Of a DNA stretch of 64,000 nt, positions 1 to 9,300 are shown in pieces (the stretch's first letter is position 1; each line of letters begins with the position of its first letter). The notes under the pieces were generated by a model. It was not told the DNA's origin, ran no database searches, and saw only the letters and a program-made list of their open reading frames with translations. The stretch comes from Pseudomonas migulae NBRC 103157 (lineage in GTDB: Bacteria > Pseudomonadota > Gammaproteobacteria > Pseudomonadales > Pseudomonadaceae), in NCBI RefSeq assembly GCF_002091715.1, contig NZ_BDAG01000011.1:1-64000 (forward strand), written 5' to 3'. The translations under genes and the position numbers were made by a program.

Positions 1-1301
1 GGAATCAGAAACTGCATTGCCACGCTGTCATCCCGCGCACCCAGCCCCATGCCTTTGTACCGCTCATGGGCCTTGGCCAGTTGGTCCATGTCCAGTTCAA
101 TCCCGAGCCCCGGCTTCTTCGGCACTTGTACGCAACCGTCGACGATTTGCAGCGGGGCTTTGGTCAGGCGCTGGCCGTCCTGCCAGATCCAGTGGGTGTC
201 GATGGCGGTGATGTCGCCCGGTGCGGCGGCTGCGACGTGGGTGAACATCGCCAGGGAAATGTCGAAGTGGTTGTTGGAGTGCGAGCCCCAGGTCAGGCCC
301 CATTCGTGGCACATCTGCGCCACGCGAACCGAACCTTGCATTGTCCAGAAGTGCGGGTCAGCCAGCGGGATGTCCACCGATTGCAACTGGATCGCGTGGC
401 CCATTTCCCGCCAATCGGTGGCGATCATGTTGGTCGCGGTTTTCAGGCCCGTGGCGCGGCGGAACTCAGCCATGACTTCGCGGCCCGAGTAACCGTTTTC
501 CGCGCCACAGGGGTCTTCGGCGTAGGCCAGAACATGATGCTGGTCCCGGCACAAACGAATCGCTTCTTTCAGCGACCAGGCGCCATTCGGATCGAGGGTG
601 ATGCGCGCATCCGGGAAGCGTTCGGCCAGTGCGGTCACCGCTTCGATTTCTTCATCACCACTGAGCACGCCGCCCTTGAGTTTGAAATCCTTGAAGCCGT
701 AACGGGCGTGGGCAGCTTCCGCCAGACGCACCACGGCGTCGGCGGTCATGGCCTTCTCGTGACGCACGCGGAACCAGTCGTTGTCGGCGTCCGGTTCGCT
801 GCGATAGGCCAGGTCAGTCTGATTACGGTCACCGACATAAAATAGATAACCGAGCATCTTCACTTCATCGCGCTGCTGGCCTTCGCCGAGCAGGGCGGCG
901 ACCGGCACGTCCAGATGCTGACCGAGCAAGTCGAGCAACGCCGCTTCCAGGCCGGTAACGGCATGGATGGTGATGCGCAGGTCGAACGTCTGCAAACCGC
1001 GGCCGCCGGCATCGCGGTCAGCGAAGGTCTGGCGCACTTGATTGAGGATCTTCTGGTACGTACCGATCGGGCTGCCGACCACCAGGCTGCGCGCATCTTC
1101 CAGCGTCTGGCGAATACGCTCGCCGCCGGGCACTTCGCCGACGCCGGTGCGCCCGGCGTTGTCCTTGAGGATCACGATGTTTCGGGTAAAAAACGGACCG
1201 TGCGCGCCGCTGAGATTGAGCAGCATGCCGTCGTGACCGGCCACCGGAACGACCTGCATGCTGGTGATGATCGGGGCATTTGCGGTGTCTTGTGCGTTCA
1301 T
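1..1301 (-). CDS. gudD: Glucarate dehydratase (3' end cut by window edge)
   Basis: Enolase-superfamily enzyme that dehydrates D-glucarate to 5-keto-4-deoxy-glucarate in the cytoplasm. The frame opens at ATG 1301 ([16 protein letters not shown]) and is still open at base 1 after 433 codons. E. coli GudD has about 446 residues, so only the extreme C-terminus is missing. Visible family marks are a KxK motif (FKLKGG), the metal-ligand stretch LDPNGAW, the segment [15 protein letters not shown] and a His-bearing SHSNNHFD block. It lies 24 bases downstream of the glucarate transporter gene on the same strand, so the two are probably one operon controlled by the divergent FadR-type regulator at 2944. 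Identity is secure from the motifs; substrate choice between glucarate and idarate cannot be seen. Confidence 0.93.
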   Translation of the reverse strand, partial: MNAQDTANAPIITSMQVVPVAGHDGMLLNLSGAHGPFFTRNIVILKDNAGRTGVGEVPGGERIRQTLEDARSLVVGSPIGTYQKILNQVRQTFADRDAGGRGLQTFDLRITIHAVTGLEAALLDLLGQHLDVPVAALLGEGQQRDEVKMLGYLFYVGDRNQTDLAYRSEPDADNDWFRVRHEKAMTADAVVRLAEAAHARYGFKDFKLKGGVLSGDEEIEAVTALAERFPDARITLDPNGAWSLKEAIRLCRDQHHVLAYAEDPCGAENGYSGREVMAEFRRATGLKTATNMIATDWREMGHAIQLQSVDIPLADPHFWTMQGSVRVAQMCHEWGLTWGSHSNNHFDISLAMFTHVAAAAPGDITAIDTHWIWQDGQRLTKAPLQIVDGCVQVPKKPGLGIELDMDQLAKAHERYKGMGLGARDDSVAMQFLI

Positions 1302-1325
1302 ATTCTTATCCTTGTAGACCGGGGC

Positions 1326-2672
1326 TCAGGCGTGTTCAGGCGTTGGTTTGCCCAGCGCAACGGCCGGTGCAGTTTTCGGGGTATTACGGGCGGCGAAGAC
1401 GATGATCGCGGCAATGATCGACGTGGCGGCCAGGCCATACAGTCCGCCCTGAATCGAACCGGTGTGCTCTTCGAGCAAACCAAAGGTGGTCGGCGCGACG
1501 AAGCCGCCGAGGTTGCCCACCGAGTTGATCAGCGCGATCACGCCCGCGGCGATCCGTGCATCGAGGTACGCCTGGGGAATCGGCCAGAACAGCGACGAAG
1601 CGGATTTGAAACCCAGTGCTGCGAAGCAGATCGCCACGAAGGCAAAGATCGGCCCGCCGGTGGTGGACATGAACATCCCCGCCGCCGCGATCAGCAGGGC
1701 AGCGGCGACCCAGGCTTGCTGGTGTTTCCATTTCGCCGACAGCGAAGCGAAGGCGTACATGCCGACGATCGACAGCAGCCACGGAATCGAGTTGAACAAC
1801 CCGACCTGAATGTCGCTGAGGTCGCCCATCTTCTTGATGATGCTCGGCAGCCAGAAGGTCGCGGCGTAGATGGTCAGCTGAATGAAGAAATAGATCAGGC
1901 AGAACAGGATGATCTGGCGATCCTTGAGCAGCTTGCCCAGCGACGGTTTGATCGGCGTCGCGGCTTCGCGGGCCAGTTGTTCGTCGTCGATGGCTTTGAC
2001 CAGTGCGTCTTGTTCTTCGCGGCTCAGCCATTTGGCGTCATGGGGCTTGGAGTCCAGCCAGAACCAGACGAACACGCACAACCCGACCGAGAACATGCCT
2101 TCGATGAAGTACATCCATTGCCAGCCGTGCATGCCGAACCCGCTGATTTGCAAGAGCAACCCGGACAACGGGCCGGAGATCAGTGAGGCAATGGCCGAAC
2201 CGCTGAGGAAAATCGCAATGGCCTTGCCGCGTTCAACGCCAGGCAACCAGCGAGTGAAGTAGTAAATCACCCCCGGGAAGAACCCGGCTTCAGCCACGCC
2301 CAGCAGGAATCGCAGGATGTAGAAATGGGTTTCGTTCTGGATGAACGCCATGCAGGCGGCCACCAGACCCCAGGTCAGCATGATGCGGGTCAGCCAGATT
2401 CGCGCGCCGACTTTTTGCAGAAGGATGTTGGAGGGAACTTCGAACAGCGCGTAACCGATGAAGAACAGACCGGCACCGAGGCCGTAGGCGGCAGCGCCGA
2501 TGCCCAGGTCATGTTCCATGTGGGCGCGGACGAAGCCGATGTTCACGCGGTCGATGTAGTTGACGATGAACATGATGACGAACAGCGGTAGGACGTGGCG
2601 TTTCACTTTCGAGATGGCGGACTTCAGGACCGGATCGGCGCCGTCGTGCATCCCGGAGATGGATGTATTCAC
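1326..2672 (-). CDS. gudP: MFS glucarate/galactarate transporter
   Basis: Major facilitator of the anion:cation symporter family, about 448 residues and roughly 12 membrane segments, expected to import hexarates with protons through the inner membrane. The family loop with NYIDRVNIG in the first helix and a conserved GFFPGVIYYFTRW segment are visible. I chose GTG 2672 (VNTSISGMHDG) because GGGAG stands 7-8 bases upstream. The frame also allows GTG 2687, but that start lacks a ribosome site. It is the first gene of gudP-gudD. The assignment to glucarate rests on the adjacent glucarate dehydratase; related transporters carry galactonate or phthalate. Confidence 0.88.
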   Translation of the reverse strand: MNTSISGMHDGADPVLKSAISKVKRHVLPLFVIMFIVNYIDRVNIGFVRAHMEHDLGIGAAAYGLGAGLFFIGYALFEVPSNILLQKVGARIWLTRIMLTWGLVAACMAFIQNETHFYILRFLLGVAEAGFFPGVIYYFTRWLPGVERGKAIAIFLSGSAIASLISGPLSGLLLQISGFGMHGWQWMYFIEGMFSVGLCVFVWFWLDSKPHDAKWLSREEQDALVKAIDDEQLAREAATPIKPSLGKLLKDRQIILFCLIYFFIQLTIYAATFWLPSIIKKMGDLSDIQVGLFNSIPWLLSIVGMYAFASLSAKWKHQQAWVAAALLIAAAGMFMSTTGGPIFAFVAICFAALGFKSASSLFWPIPQAYLDARIAAGVIALINSVGNLGGFVAPTTFGLLEEHTGSIQGGLYGLAATSIIAAIIVFAARNTPKTAPAVALGKPTPEHA

Positions 2673-2866
2673 TTGGTTTTCTCCCACTGATTATTTTTAT
2701 GCGGGGTGTTGCTGATGCTGCTTTGTTGATAGACATCATACAACTGCGAATTTTCATCCTGCAAGAGGATTTAGCCAGTAAAATATGGATTGTTTGGTGG
2801 TTTGTGCTCATTTTGAGAAATGTTTGTGTGTTGGCTTCTTACCTTGAATACCCGTTTTGTTGAGCG

Positions 2867-2877
2867 TTGTCATACAA
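2867..2877. promoter_or_regulatory. Candidate FadR-type operator for the glucarate genes
   Basis: TTGTCATACAA is a perfect TTGT/ACAA inverted repeat. It fits the TnGTnnnACnA pattern known for FadR-subfamily GntR regulators. It lies between gudP and the divergent FadR-type gene. A second copy of its right half, CATACAA, occurs at 2737-2743 nearer gudP. Binding is inferred, not shown. Confidence 0.5.
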
Positions 2878-2943
2878 GTTTGAGGCTGTTTTATTGAGAT
2901 TCTGCTCAGCGGCAGTGCTACGATCCGCTTAGCCTGCTTCCGG

Positions 2944-3669
2944 ATGACCGCCATGCAAGAAGACCTCGACGCGCCTGCCCGCAAGCGCACCCACAACCTG
3001 GCCCACGACCTGGTCGCCAAACTGACCCAGAGCATCCTGCTCGGCCAGATGTTGCCGGGGGACAAGCTGCCCTCGGAGAACACGATTGTTCAGGAGCACG
3101 GCGTCAGTCGCACCGTGGTGCGCGAGGCGATCTCGAAATTGCAGGCGTCCGGATTGGTGGAAACCCGGCACGGCATCGGCACGTTCGTTATCGAGCGCGC
3201 GCCGGAGCAGGGGCTGCGACTGAATGTCGACACCGCGCTGGGGGTGCGCAGCATTCTGGAATTGCGCATGGGCCTCGAAACCCAGGCCGCCGCGTTGGCG
3301 GCCATGCGACGCACGGATCAGCAACTGGCGCAGATGCGCGAAGCGCTGGACAACTATCAAAGCCTGCTCGCCAACAACGACAGCTGCGTCGAAGCCGACA
3401 AGCGTTTTCACCTGCTGATCGCGGAAGCGACCGGCAACGTCTGCTTCACCGAAATCATGCAGCACCTGGGCAGCGCCATGATTCCCCGGACCCGGGTCAA
3501 TGCCGCCGAGCGCGGCGCGGCGGATTTGAGCAAGCTGGGGCACCTCGCCAACCTTGAGCACGAGGCGATTCTCAATGCCATCAAGCGTCAGGATGCGGAT
3601 GCGGCGCGGGCGGCCATGTGGTTACACCTGAGCAACAGCCGGGATCGGTTTCTCGCTGATCGCGGTTAA
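2944..3669 (+). CDS. FadR/GntR-family transcriptional regulator
   Basis: DNA-binding regulator of about 241 residues. The N-terminal winged helix (residues about 12-80) shows the GntR signature LPSENTIVQEHGVSRTVVRE followed by a wing ending GIGTFV. The C-terminal part is an all-helical FCD ligand domain containing EADKRFHLLIAEATGN. It is divergent from gudP, and an operator-like palindrome lies in the shared spacer, so it most likely represses the glucarate genes until a hexarate or derived ligand binds. A start at ATG 2953 is equally possible. The ligand is inferred from the neighbours only. Confidence 0.85.
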   Translation: MTAMQEDLDAPARKRTHNLAHDLVAKLTQSILLGQMLPGDKLPSENTIVQEHGVSRTVVREAISKLQASGLVETRHGIGTFVIERAPEQGLRLNVDTALGVRSILELRMGLETQAAALAAMRRTDQQLAQMREALDNYQSLLANNDSCVEADKRFHLLIAEATGNVCFTEIMQHLGSAMIPRTRVNAAERGAADLSKLGHLANLEHEAILNAIKRQDADAARAAMWLHLSNSRDRFLADRG

Positions 3670-3758
3670 CCATTTGTCTGTTCGATAGCACGCGATTCGC
3701 GCGCCTGCTTCCAACGAGTACGGCCCGGATTTACTGGACCTCATCAATGAGGTGCGTC

Positions 3759-3920
3759 ATGGCTAACTCAATGGATCACGATGCTCCACCCGGCATGGAC
3801 CCTGCACGGGACCCGGACGGCGCAGAGCCTGATCAGCCTGAAGACTGGATGGAGCCCGGCGCGGAGGAGGACGTGCCTCCGCCGGATGAACCCACGCCGC
3901 TGTCCGATGACAGGCGCTGA
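3759..3920 (+). CDS. Small acidic, proline-rich hypothetical protein
   Basis: A 53-residue ORF starting MANSMDHDAPPGMDPARD and ending TPLSDDRR, preceded by GAGGTG about 5 bases from the ATG and followed directly by a hairpin with a T run. The composition is dominated by Asp, Glu and Pro, with no predicted membrane segment, so it is probably disordered. It resembles in style the two small Asp/Pro-rich proteins at 23335 and 23561. No function is recognised. The clear ribosome site and terminator make it likely to be expressed. Confidence 0.6.
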   Translation: MANSMDHDAPPGMDPARDPDGAEPDQPEDWMEPGAEEDVPPPDEPTPLSDDRR

Positions 3921-3925
3921 ACAGA

Positions 3926-3951
3926 ACCGGCCAGTGTGTGCCGGGTTTTTT
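3926..3951 (+). terminator. Intrinsic terminator after the small acidic ORF
   Basis: Stem CCGGC/GCCGG (3927-3931 with 3940-3944) followed by GTTTTTTG. It starts six bases after the stop of the 53-residue ORF. Confidence 0.6.
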
Positions 3952-3982
3952 GTGCAGGGCAGGTTGACCGCGTCATCGTTCA

Positions 3983-4044
3983 TCGCGAGCAAGCCCGCTC
4001 CCACATTGAAATGCATTCCCCTGTGGGAGCGGGCTTGCTCGCGA
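3983..4044. repeat. REP pair, class A
   Basis: Inverted repeat with arms TCGCGAGCAAGCCCGCTCC and its complement around a short loop. This is the commonest REP form in the window (also near 10831, 11561, 46057 and 63644). Confidence 0.85.
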
Positions 4045-4075
4045 AGACGCCAGACGAATCAAGACTAATCCGGTG

Positions 4076-4981
4076 TCAGGCACTCGCTCTTCGAATCACC
4101 ACCCACCGCCGCTCCAGATTCAACGCCAAGACACTGACCAACACCACCATCGCCCCCACAACAATCATCACCGTCGGCCGCTCCCCCAACGCAACCGAGG
4201 CCATCGCCATCGCCGTTGGCGGCACCAGATACAGCGTCATCGTCGCCCGGCTCAAATCAACATGTGCCAACACAAACGCCCAGGCCAGGTAAGCGAGCGC
4301 ACTGGGAAACACGCCCAACGCCACCACCGCCAATTGCACATGCATTGGTGCGCTGAGTACTTGTGTCGCCAACCCCGGCAGGTACACCAGCAACAACGCT
4401 GTCCCCGACCACACCGTGTAGCAAACCAGCGTCAGTCCGTCGTAGCGCCCGGAGTGGTGCTTCTGCAATGCGAAGTAAAAACTCCAGGACACCGCCGCCA
4501 GCAGGATCAACAAACCGTGGGCGTCGATGCTGCCCACCCCGCGATCACCGGCGACCACGATCATCACGCCGACCAACCCCAGAAAAACACAACCCCAGCG
4601 CCAGACGCTCACGCGGTCCTTGAACACGAAACGCGCCAGCAGCGTGCTGAACAGTGGCGTTGTTTGCGCCAGCACACTGGACGCACCGGCGCTGACACTT
4701 TGCTGGCCGAAGTTGATCGCCACGTGATGCAGGCTCACGGCAAAAAAACCGAGGCCGAACAGCAGCGGCAAATCACGCCGATTCGGCAGACTGATGCCTT
4801 TGACCAGCGCAACCATCGCCATGAACGCAGAGGCCACCAGGAACCGCAGCAAAGCCAGATGCCCGGGTTCATAGGCTTGCAGGCCGATGTGAATGCCGGT
4901 CGGGGAGTAACCCCAGCAGGCTACGACAAACGCCATGGCCAGAATGATTTTGACGGGCGAAGGGGGTGTGAGCGCTTGCAT
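4076..4981 (-). CDS. EamA/DMT-family transporter
   Basis: Inner-membrane drug/metabolite transporter of 301 residues with about ten hydrophobic segments arranged as two EamA repeats; the first opens with ACWGYSPTGIHIGL and the second covers roughly residues 150-290. ATG 4981 (MQALTPPSPVKII) is chosen over an upstream in-frame start at 5038 because the added residues are non-homologous in character and would run into the LysR promoter region. It is divergent from the LysR gene at 5078, a layout in which the regulator usually controls the exporter. The substrate is unknown; amino acids or small metabolites are typical of the family. Confidence 0.85.
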   Translation of the reverse strand: MQALTPPSPVKIILAMAFVVACWGYSPTGIHIGLQAYEPGHLALLRFLVASAFMAMVALVKGISLPNRRDLPLLFGLGFFAVSLHHVAINFGQQSVSAGASSVLAQTTPLFSTLLARFVFKDRVSVWRWGCVFLGLVGVMIVVAGDRGVGSIDAHGLLILLAAVSWSFYFALQKHHSGRYDGLTLVCYTVWSGTALLLVYLPGLATQVLSAPMHVQLAVVALGVFPSALAYLAWAFVLAHVDLSRATMTLYLVPPTAMAMASVALGERPTVMIVVGAMVVLVSVLALNLERRWVVIRRASA

Positions 4982-5077
4982 GGTCGGGCACCTGTGGACA
5001 GATGCATCGAGTATCAGAACTCGGAGCGCTCGCCACAACTGACTTATACTGCGTCAACTATTCACTTTTGGTGATGT

Positions 5078-5941
5078 ATGGAGCTGGCGCAGATTCGCAT
5101 GTTCAAGACCGTTGCCGATGTCGGCAGCATCGCCCGTGCGGCCGAGTTGCTGCATTGCGTGCCCTCGAATATCACGGCACGGATCAAGGCGCTGGAGGCG
5201 GAGTTGGGTGTCGCGCTGTTTCTGCGTGAAGGCCGTGGCTTGCGCATCAGTCCGTCGGGGCAGACGTTTCTGGCCTATGCCTCGAAGATTCTTGCGCTCA
5301 CGGCGGAGGCCAAGCGTGCGGTCGACCCCGCGGCCGACCCCTCCGGCCCGCTGCGCATCGGTGCCATCGAATCCTCGGCCACCGGGCGCTTGCCGCGTTT
5401 GCTCGCCAAGTTCCACAAGCGTTATCCGGCGGTGGCGCTGGAACTGACCACCGGCACCTGGGGCCAATTGCTGGATGACACCGTCAGCCACCGGCTCGAC
5501 GGCGCAATCGTCGCGGTGGATGTCGAGCGCGCGCACCTCAAGCGCACGCCGATGTACCGCGAGGAGCTGCTGTTGATCGCCTCGACATCCCTGGGCCCGG
5601 TGCGTGATATCGCCGATTTGCAGGATAAAACCGTGTTCATGTGGCCACAGGGCTGCCCCTACCGCGCGGCACTGGAACACTGGTTGTTGCGCCAAGGGCA
5701 GGCGCTGCCGATTGTCAGCCTGGCCAGTTATGGCGCGATAGTGGGTTGCGTCAGCGCGGGGGCGGGCGTAGCGCTGGTGCCCAAAGGTGTGTTCGATCAG
5801 TACGCCAGGGGCGCCGGTTGCGCGGGGTACGAATTCCCTGAGCTGACGGCCATCGACAACCTGTTTTACTGGCATGAAAACGCCGGGGTGCACCCGGCGC
5901 GAGAGGCGTTTGTGGCGATGTTGCGCGAAGAGTTCACGTAA
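5078..5941 (+). CDS. LysR-family transcriptional regulator
   Basis: LysR regulator of 287 residues. The winged helix-turn-helix at residues 1-60 contains FKTVADVGSIARAAELLH and FLREGRGLRISPSG. A periplasmic-binding-like effector domain follows from about residue 90. It starts about 96 bases from the divergent EamA transporter, which is its most likely target. No effector can be deduced. Length and domain order are normal for the family. Confidence 0.87.
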   Translation: MELAQIRMFKTVADVGSIARAAELLHCVPSNITARIKALEAELGVALFLREGRGLRISPSGQTFLAYASKILALTAEAKRAVDPAADPSGPLRIGAIESSATGRLPRLLAKFHKRYPAVALELTTGTWGQLLDDTVSHRLDGAIVAVDVERAHLKRTPMYREELLLIASTSLGPVRDIADLQDKTVFMWPQGCPYRAALEHWLLRQGQALPIVSLASYGAIVGCVSAGAGVALVPKGVFDQYARGAGCAGYEFPELTAIDNLFYWHENAGVHPAREAFVAMLREEFT

Positions 5942-5961
5942 CGGCATCACGCTCCCGTGTG

Positions 5962-6040
5962 GGAGCCGGCTTGCTGGCGATGCGTGCGACGCGGTTCATT
6001 TGACAGACCGCGTCGCCTGGATCGCCAGCAAGCCGGCTCC
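5962..6040. repeat. REP pair, class B
   Basis: Arms GGAGCCGGCTTGCTGGCGA and its exact complement enclose a central segment that itself carries GACGCGGT...ACCGCGTC. It lies between the 3' ends of the LysR gene and trhP. Other copies: 16871, 42091, 42388, 59623 and 60432. Confidence 0.85.
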
Positions 6041-6067
6041 TACAGGGGGTTATGGGGGGGCAACGGA

Positions 6068-7393
6068 TCACATTTCGCGCACATCCCGCATCAACAACCC
6101 AAACCGCAAATCCACCGCATCCGGAATCGGCAGGTACACCGTGTGCCCATCCCCCGGCGCCACGTCGATGGGCTCGCCTTTGACGTTCTGCAACTGATGC
6201 AGATCGAAGTGGAAATTGCCCTTGGGCGTCATCAGTTCCATGTGATCGCCCAGACCGAAACGGTTCTTCACCTTGACCTCCGCCAAGCGGTCACGCCGCT
6301 CGCCGGTCAGCTCACCGACAAACTGCTGTCGTTCCGACACCGAGCTGCCGTTCTGATAGTTCTGGTATTCGTCATGCACATGCCGACGCAGAAAACCTTC
6401 GGTGTAACCGCGCTGAGCGAGGGATTCCAGATCGGTCATCAGGCTGCGATCAAATGCGCGACCGGCCACCGCATCGTCGATTGCCTGGCGATACACCTGA
6501 GTGGTCCGTGCGCAATAGAAATGGGATTTGGTCCGGCCTTCGATTTTCAATGAGTGCACGCCCATCTGCGTCAGACGCTCGACATGCTGCACGGCGCGCA
6601 GGTCCTTGGCGTTCATGATGTAGGTGCCGTGTTCGTCCTCGAACGCCGGCATCAGTTCATCCGGACGATTGGCTTCCCGCAACAGGAACACCTGATCGGT
6701 CGGTGCGCCAATCCCCAGGGTCGGTTCGGGCTGGAAGGTCTGCACGATTTCGCCGAGCTGGTTTTGCGTGGCTTCTTGCGCCGAGTACTTCCAGCGACAG
6801 GCGTTGGTGCAACTGCCCTGATTGGCATCGCGTTTGTTCATGTAACCCGACAACAGGCAGCGGCCGGAGTAGGCCATGCACAACGCGCCGTGAACGAACA
6901 CTTCCAGCTCCATGGCGGGCACTTGCTGGCGGATTTCGGCGATTTCTTCCAGGGACAGCTCACGGGACAGGATGATGCGGCTCAAGCCCTGTTGTTGCCA
7001 GAACTCGACGCTCGCCCAGTTCACCGTGTTGGCCTGCACCGACAGATGGATCGGCATCTGCGGGAAGTGTCGGCGCACCAGCATGATCAGGCCGGGGTCG
7101 GACATGATCAGCGCATCCGGAGCCATGGCGATCACGGGCTCCAGATCCTTGAGAAAGGTTTTGAGCTTGGCGTTGTGCGGGGCGATGTTCACCACCACGT
7201 AGAAGCGCTTGCCCTGGGCCTGGGCCTCGCGAATGCCGAGCGCCAGGTTGGCGTGATCGAATTCGTTGTTGCGTACCCGCAGGCTGTAGCGCGGCTGGCC
7301 GGCATACACCGCATCGGCGCCATAGGCGAAGGCATAACGCATGTTTTTCAGGGTGCCGGCGGGGGCGAGCAGTTCTGGCGTGGCGAGGGTCAT
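6068..7393 (-). CDS. trhP: U32-family tRNA uridine hydroxylation protein
   Basis: A 441-residue member of peptidase family U32, matching YegQ/TrhP, which with prephenate helps make 5-hydroxyuridine at position 34 of tRNAs; it is not thought to be a real protease. Visible marks are ELLAPAGTLKNMRYAF at the N-terminus and a cysteine-rich region (HGALCMAYSGRCLLSGY, then SCTNACRW) that would hold an iron-sulfur cluster. The family's C-terminal barrel-like domain follows. Size matches the E. coli protein (about 450). Its start is 163 bases from the divergent AI-2E gene. The family name is firm; the modern role is taken from known homologues. Confidence 0.88.
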   Translation of the reverse strand: MTLATPELLAPAGTLKNMRYAFAYGADAVYAGQPRYSLRVRNNEFDHANLALGIREAQAQGKRFYVVVNIAPHNAKLKTFLKDLEPVIAMAPDALIMSDPGLIMLVRRHFPQMPIHLSVQANTVNWASVEFWQQQGLSRIILSRELSLEEIAEIRQQVPAMELEVFVHGALCMAYSGRCLLSGYMNKRDANQGSCTNACRWKYSAQEATQNQLGEIVQTFQPEPTLGIGAPTDQVFLLREANRPDELMPAFEDEHGTYIMNAKDLRAVQHVERLTQMGVHSLKIEGRTKSHFYCARTTQVYRQAIDDAVAGRAFDRSLMTDLESLAQRGYTEGFLRRHVHDEYQNYQNGSSVSERQQFVGELTGERRDRLAEVKVKNRFGLGDHMELMTPKGNFHFDLHQLQNVKGEPIDVAPGDGHTVYLPIPDAVDLRFGLLMRDVREM

Positions 7394-7515
7394 GGGCGGG
7401 TCGATCGCAAAAGTCCGCGAGGGTAATCGGCTTGGCCGCAGGTTTCATTGATCTGGATCTATGCTTGATGAACAAGCGGATGGCACTCGCGCGAACCGTG
7501 GCGGACTAAGCATCA

Positions 7516-7533
7516 GGACGCGATATCGCGTCC
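7516..7533. promoter_or_regulatory. 18-bp perfect palindrome upstream of the AI-2E permease gene
   Basis: GGACGCGATATCGCGTCC reads the same on both strands with no loop. It sits 23 bases before the start codon of the gene at 7557, a position suited to an operator over the leader. No regulator is known from the sequence. Confidence 0.35.
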
Positions 7534-7556
7534 CTGCGGACTGACATGGATCGGAC

Positions 7557-8618
7557 ATGAACGAAGAGACGGTACAAAACAAATCGCTGGTGATTCTGCT
7601 TGGGCTGGTGACCGCGGCGTTTATCTGGATTTTGCTGCCGTTCTACGGCGCGGTGTTCTGGGCGGTGATCCTCGGCATTCTCTTCTCGCCACTGCAACGT
7701 CGTCTGCAACTGAAGTTCGGCTGGCAACGCAACCTGACGTCGCTGCTCACCCTGAGCATCTGCCTGATCATCGCCATTCTGCCGGTGATCATCCTCAGTA
7801 TCCTGCTGGTTCAAGAGGGGGCTGCGCTGTACAAAAGCATCGAAAGCGGCGAACTGGACATCGCGGGGTACGTGACCCATTTCAAGCACAGCCTGCCGCC
7901 GTACTTTCAGCAATTGCTCGATCGGGCCGGGGTCGGTGAGCTGGACGGGCTGCGGGAGAAGATCATCAAGAGTGCGGTGTCGGGCAACGAGTTTGTCGCC
8001 ACACAGGTATTCAGTTTCGGGCAGGGTACGTTTGATTTCGTGGTGGGGTTTTTCATCATGCTTTATCTGCTGTTCTTCTTTTTGCGCGACGGTGCAGAGC
8101 TTGCACGCAAGGTTCGCGCTGCCGTGCCGCTGGAGGAACACCAGAAACGCCGCTTGCAACTCAAGTTCAACCGCGTGGTGCGCGCCACGGTGAAAGGTAA
8201 CTTGCTGGTGGCCATCACGCAGGGCGCCCTCGGTGGTTTGATTTTCTGGTTTCTGGACATCCCGAGCGCGTTGCTCTGGGCGGTGTTGATGGCGTTTCTA
8301 TCGCTGTTGCCAGCGGTGGGTGCGGGGATTGTCTGGGCGCCGGTGGCGGCGTTTTTCCTGTTCACCGGAGCGATCTGGCAGGGCGTGGTACTGGGGTTGT
8401 TCGGCGTGTTCGTGATCGGCCTGGTGGACAACGTGCTGCGACCGATCCTGGTGGGCAAGGACACCAAGATGCCGGACTATCTCATCCTCATTTCGACCTT
8501 GGGCGGCCTGGCGATTTTCGGACTCAATGGCTTCGTCATCGGGCCCTTGATCGCGGCGCTGTTCATGTCGAGCTGGGCGATTTTCATCGAAACCAAGCCG
8601 CGGGTGCAGCTGCCTTAG
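7557..8618 (+). CDS. AI-2E family transporter (PerM/YdiK type)
   Basis: Integral membrane protein of 353 residues with seven to eight hydrophobic segments in the usual pattern: two pairs at the N-terminus, a soluble stretch at about residues 80-150, then a helical C-terminal half. Family motifs LLPAVGAGIVWAP and VLRPILVGKDTKMPDYLILISTL (shown here in part) are present; the latter is the signature loop. The family includes autoinducer-2 exporters and sodium/proton antiporters, so the substrate is open. Its last four bases overlap the stop of the convergent small gene at 8615. Confidence 0.87.
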   Translation: MNEETVQNKSLVILLGLVTAAFIWILLPFYGAVFWAVILGILFSPLQRRLQLKFGWQRNLTSLLTLSICLIIAILPVIILSILLVQEGAALYKSIESGELDIAGYVTHFKHSLPPYFQQLLDRAGVGELDGLREKIIKSAVSGNEFVATQVFSFGQGTFDFVVGFFIMLYLLFFFLRDGAELARKVRAAVPLEEHQKRRLQLKFNRVVRATVKGNLLVAITQGALGGLIFWFLDIPSALLWAVLMAFLSLLPAVGAGIVWAPVAAFFLFTGAIWQGVVLGLFGVFVIGLVDNVLRPILVGKDTKMPDYLILISTLGGLAIFGLNGFVIGPLIAALFMSSWAIFIETKPRVQLP

Positions 8619-8797
8619 GCGCTGAGTCGACCGCTGTCGAGGCTCTGCGACAGTGCCTTGGCGGCGTTAAGCGAGGTGATTGGGCCGCTGATCGGTTCGC
8701 CGTCCTGCACCAGATACCAACAGGCGAGCAATCCTAGCTCTCTAAGCGGGGCGGGAACGGCGCTGCCGATAACGGACATGATCTGAACCTGGGACAT
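8615..8797 (-). CDS. Hypothetical protein, 60 residues
   Basis: Small protein beginning MSQVQIMSVIGSAVPAPL and containing ACWYLVQDGEPISGP. The ATG at 8797 is chosen because GGAGG stands six bases upstream; the longer form from 8812 would place that site inside the gene. It converges on and overlaps the AI-2E gene by four bases. There is no signal peptide or membrane segment. No function recognised. Confidence 0.6.
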   Translation of the reverse strand: MSQVQIMSVIGSAVPAPLRELGLLACWYLVQDGEPISGPITSLNAAKALSQSLDSGRLSA

Positions 8798-8909
8798 AAG
8801 TACCTCCATCAATCTATGGAGCTACCTTACGGACCCGGCGCTTGAACGAGAAATCAACGCTTTCGATAGTCGTCATTGACGCCAGTGGCCCCAAACGACC
8901 GTCTGTCTG

Positions 8910-9104
8910 TCAGTCGACCACCAGATCCAGCATGTGGACCACTTCGTGCTCGTTGAGCAGGCCTTTGCGCACCAGGTTTTCGGCCAGCAGCGAAAGAAAC
9001 TTGGCGCTGCGATGGCCTTCCAGGTGCTTGAGTTCGGTCAGGGCGTTGTACACCTTGCTGGAGGTGCACAAGCTGATATCGCGATGCGGGTTTTGCGTGG
9101 GCAT
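8910..9104 (-). CDS. Hypothetical protein, 64 residues
   Basis: Starts MPTQNPHRDISLCTSSKVYNA and is predicted mostly helical, with LLAENLVRKGLLNEHEVVHML near the end. AAGGA seven bases upstream of ATG 9104 supports this start rather than the longer frame from 9179. It has no membrane segment or known domain that I can recognise, and stands alone with about 100 bases on either side. Confidence 0.6.
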   Translation of the reverse strand: MPTQNPHRDISLCTSSKVYNALTELKHLEGHRSAKFLSLLAENLVRKGLLNEHEVVHMLDLVVD

Positions 9105-9300
9105 AAGGTCGTCCTTGTTGTTATCAACCTGTTGTTGACGGACAGATCCAAGCTTGCGGACCTGACATGACATAAACATGACCGTTTCCCCCGGCGCAGG
9201 GGAAGGGCGCTTGAGTCAATCTTGCCCGCTTGAACCTGTGGGACTGTCCCGATAGCGACCTTGGCGAGATTTTTTCAGACCTTAACCGACGAACGGGCAT

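Noticed and set aside
915..2186. 423-residue ORF on the + strand, and similar long frames opposite other genes (e.g. 26907-29120, 33765-35729, 56465-59071)
   Set aside because: They lie antisense to clear genes with recognisable motifs, have His/Arg/Gln-rich composition and lack ribosome sites. They are the usual shadow frames of high-GC DNA.
4073..5074. 333-residue + strand ORF
   Set aside because: Antisense of the EamA transporter gene, which has proper membrane helices in its own frame.
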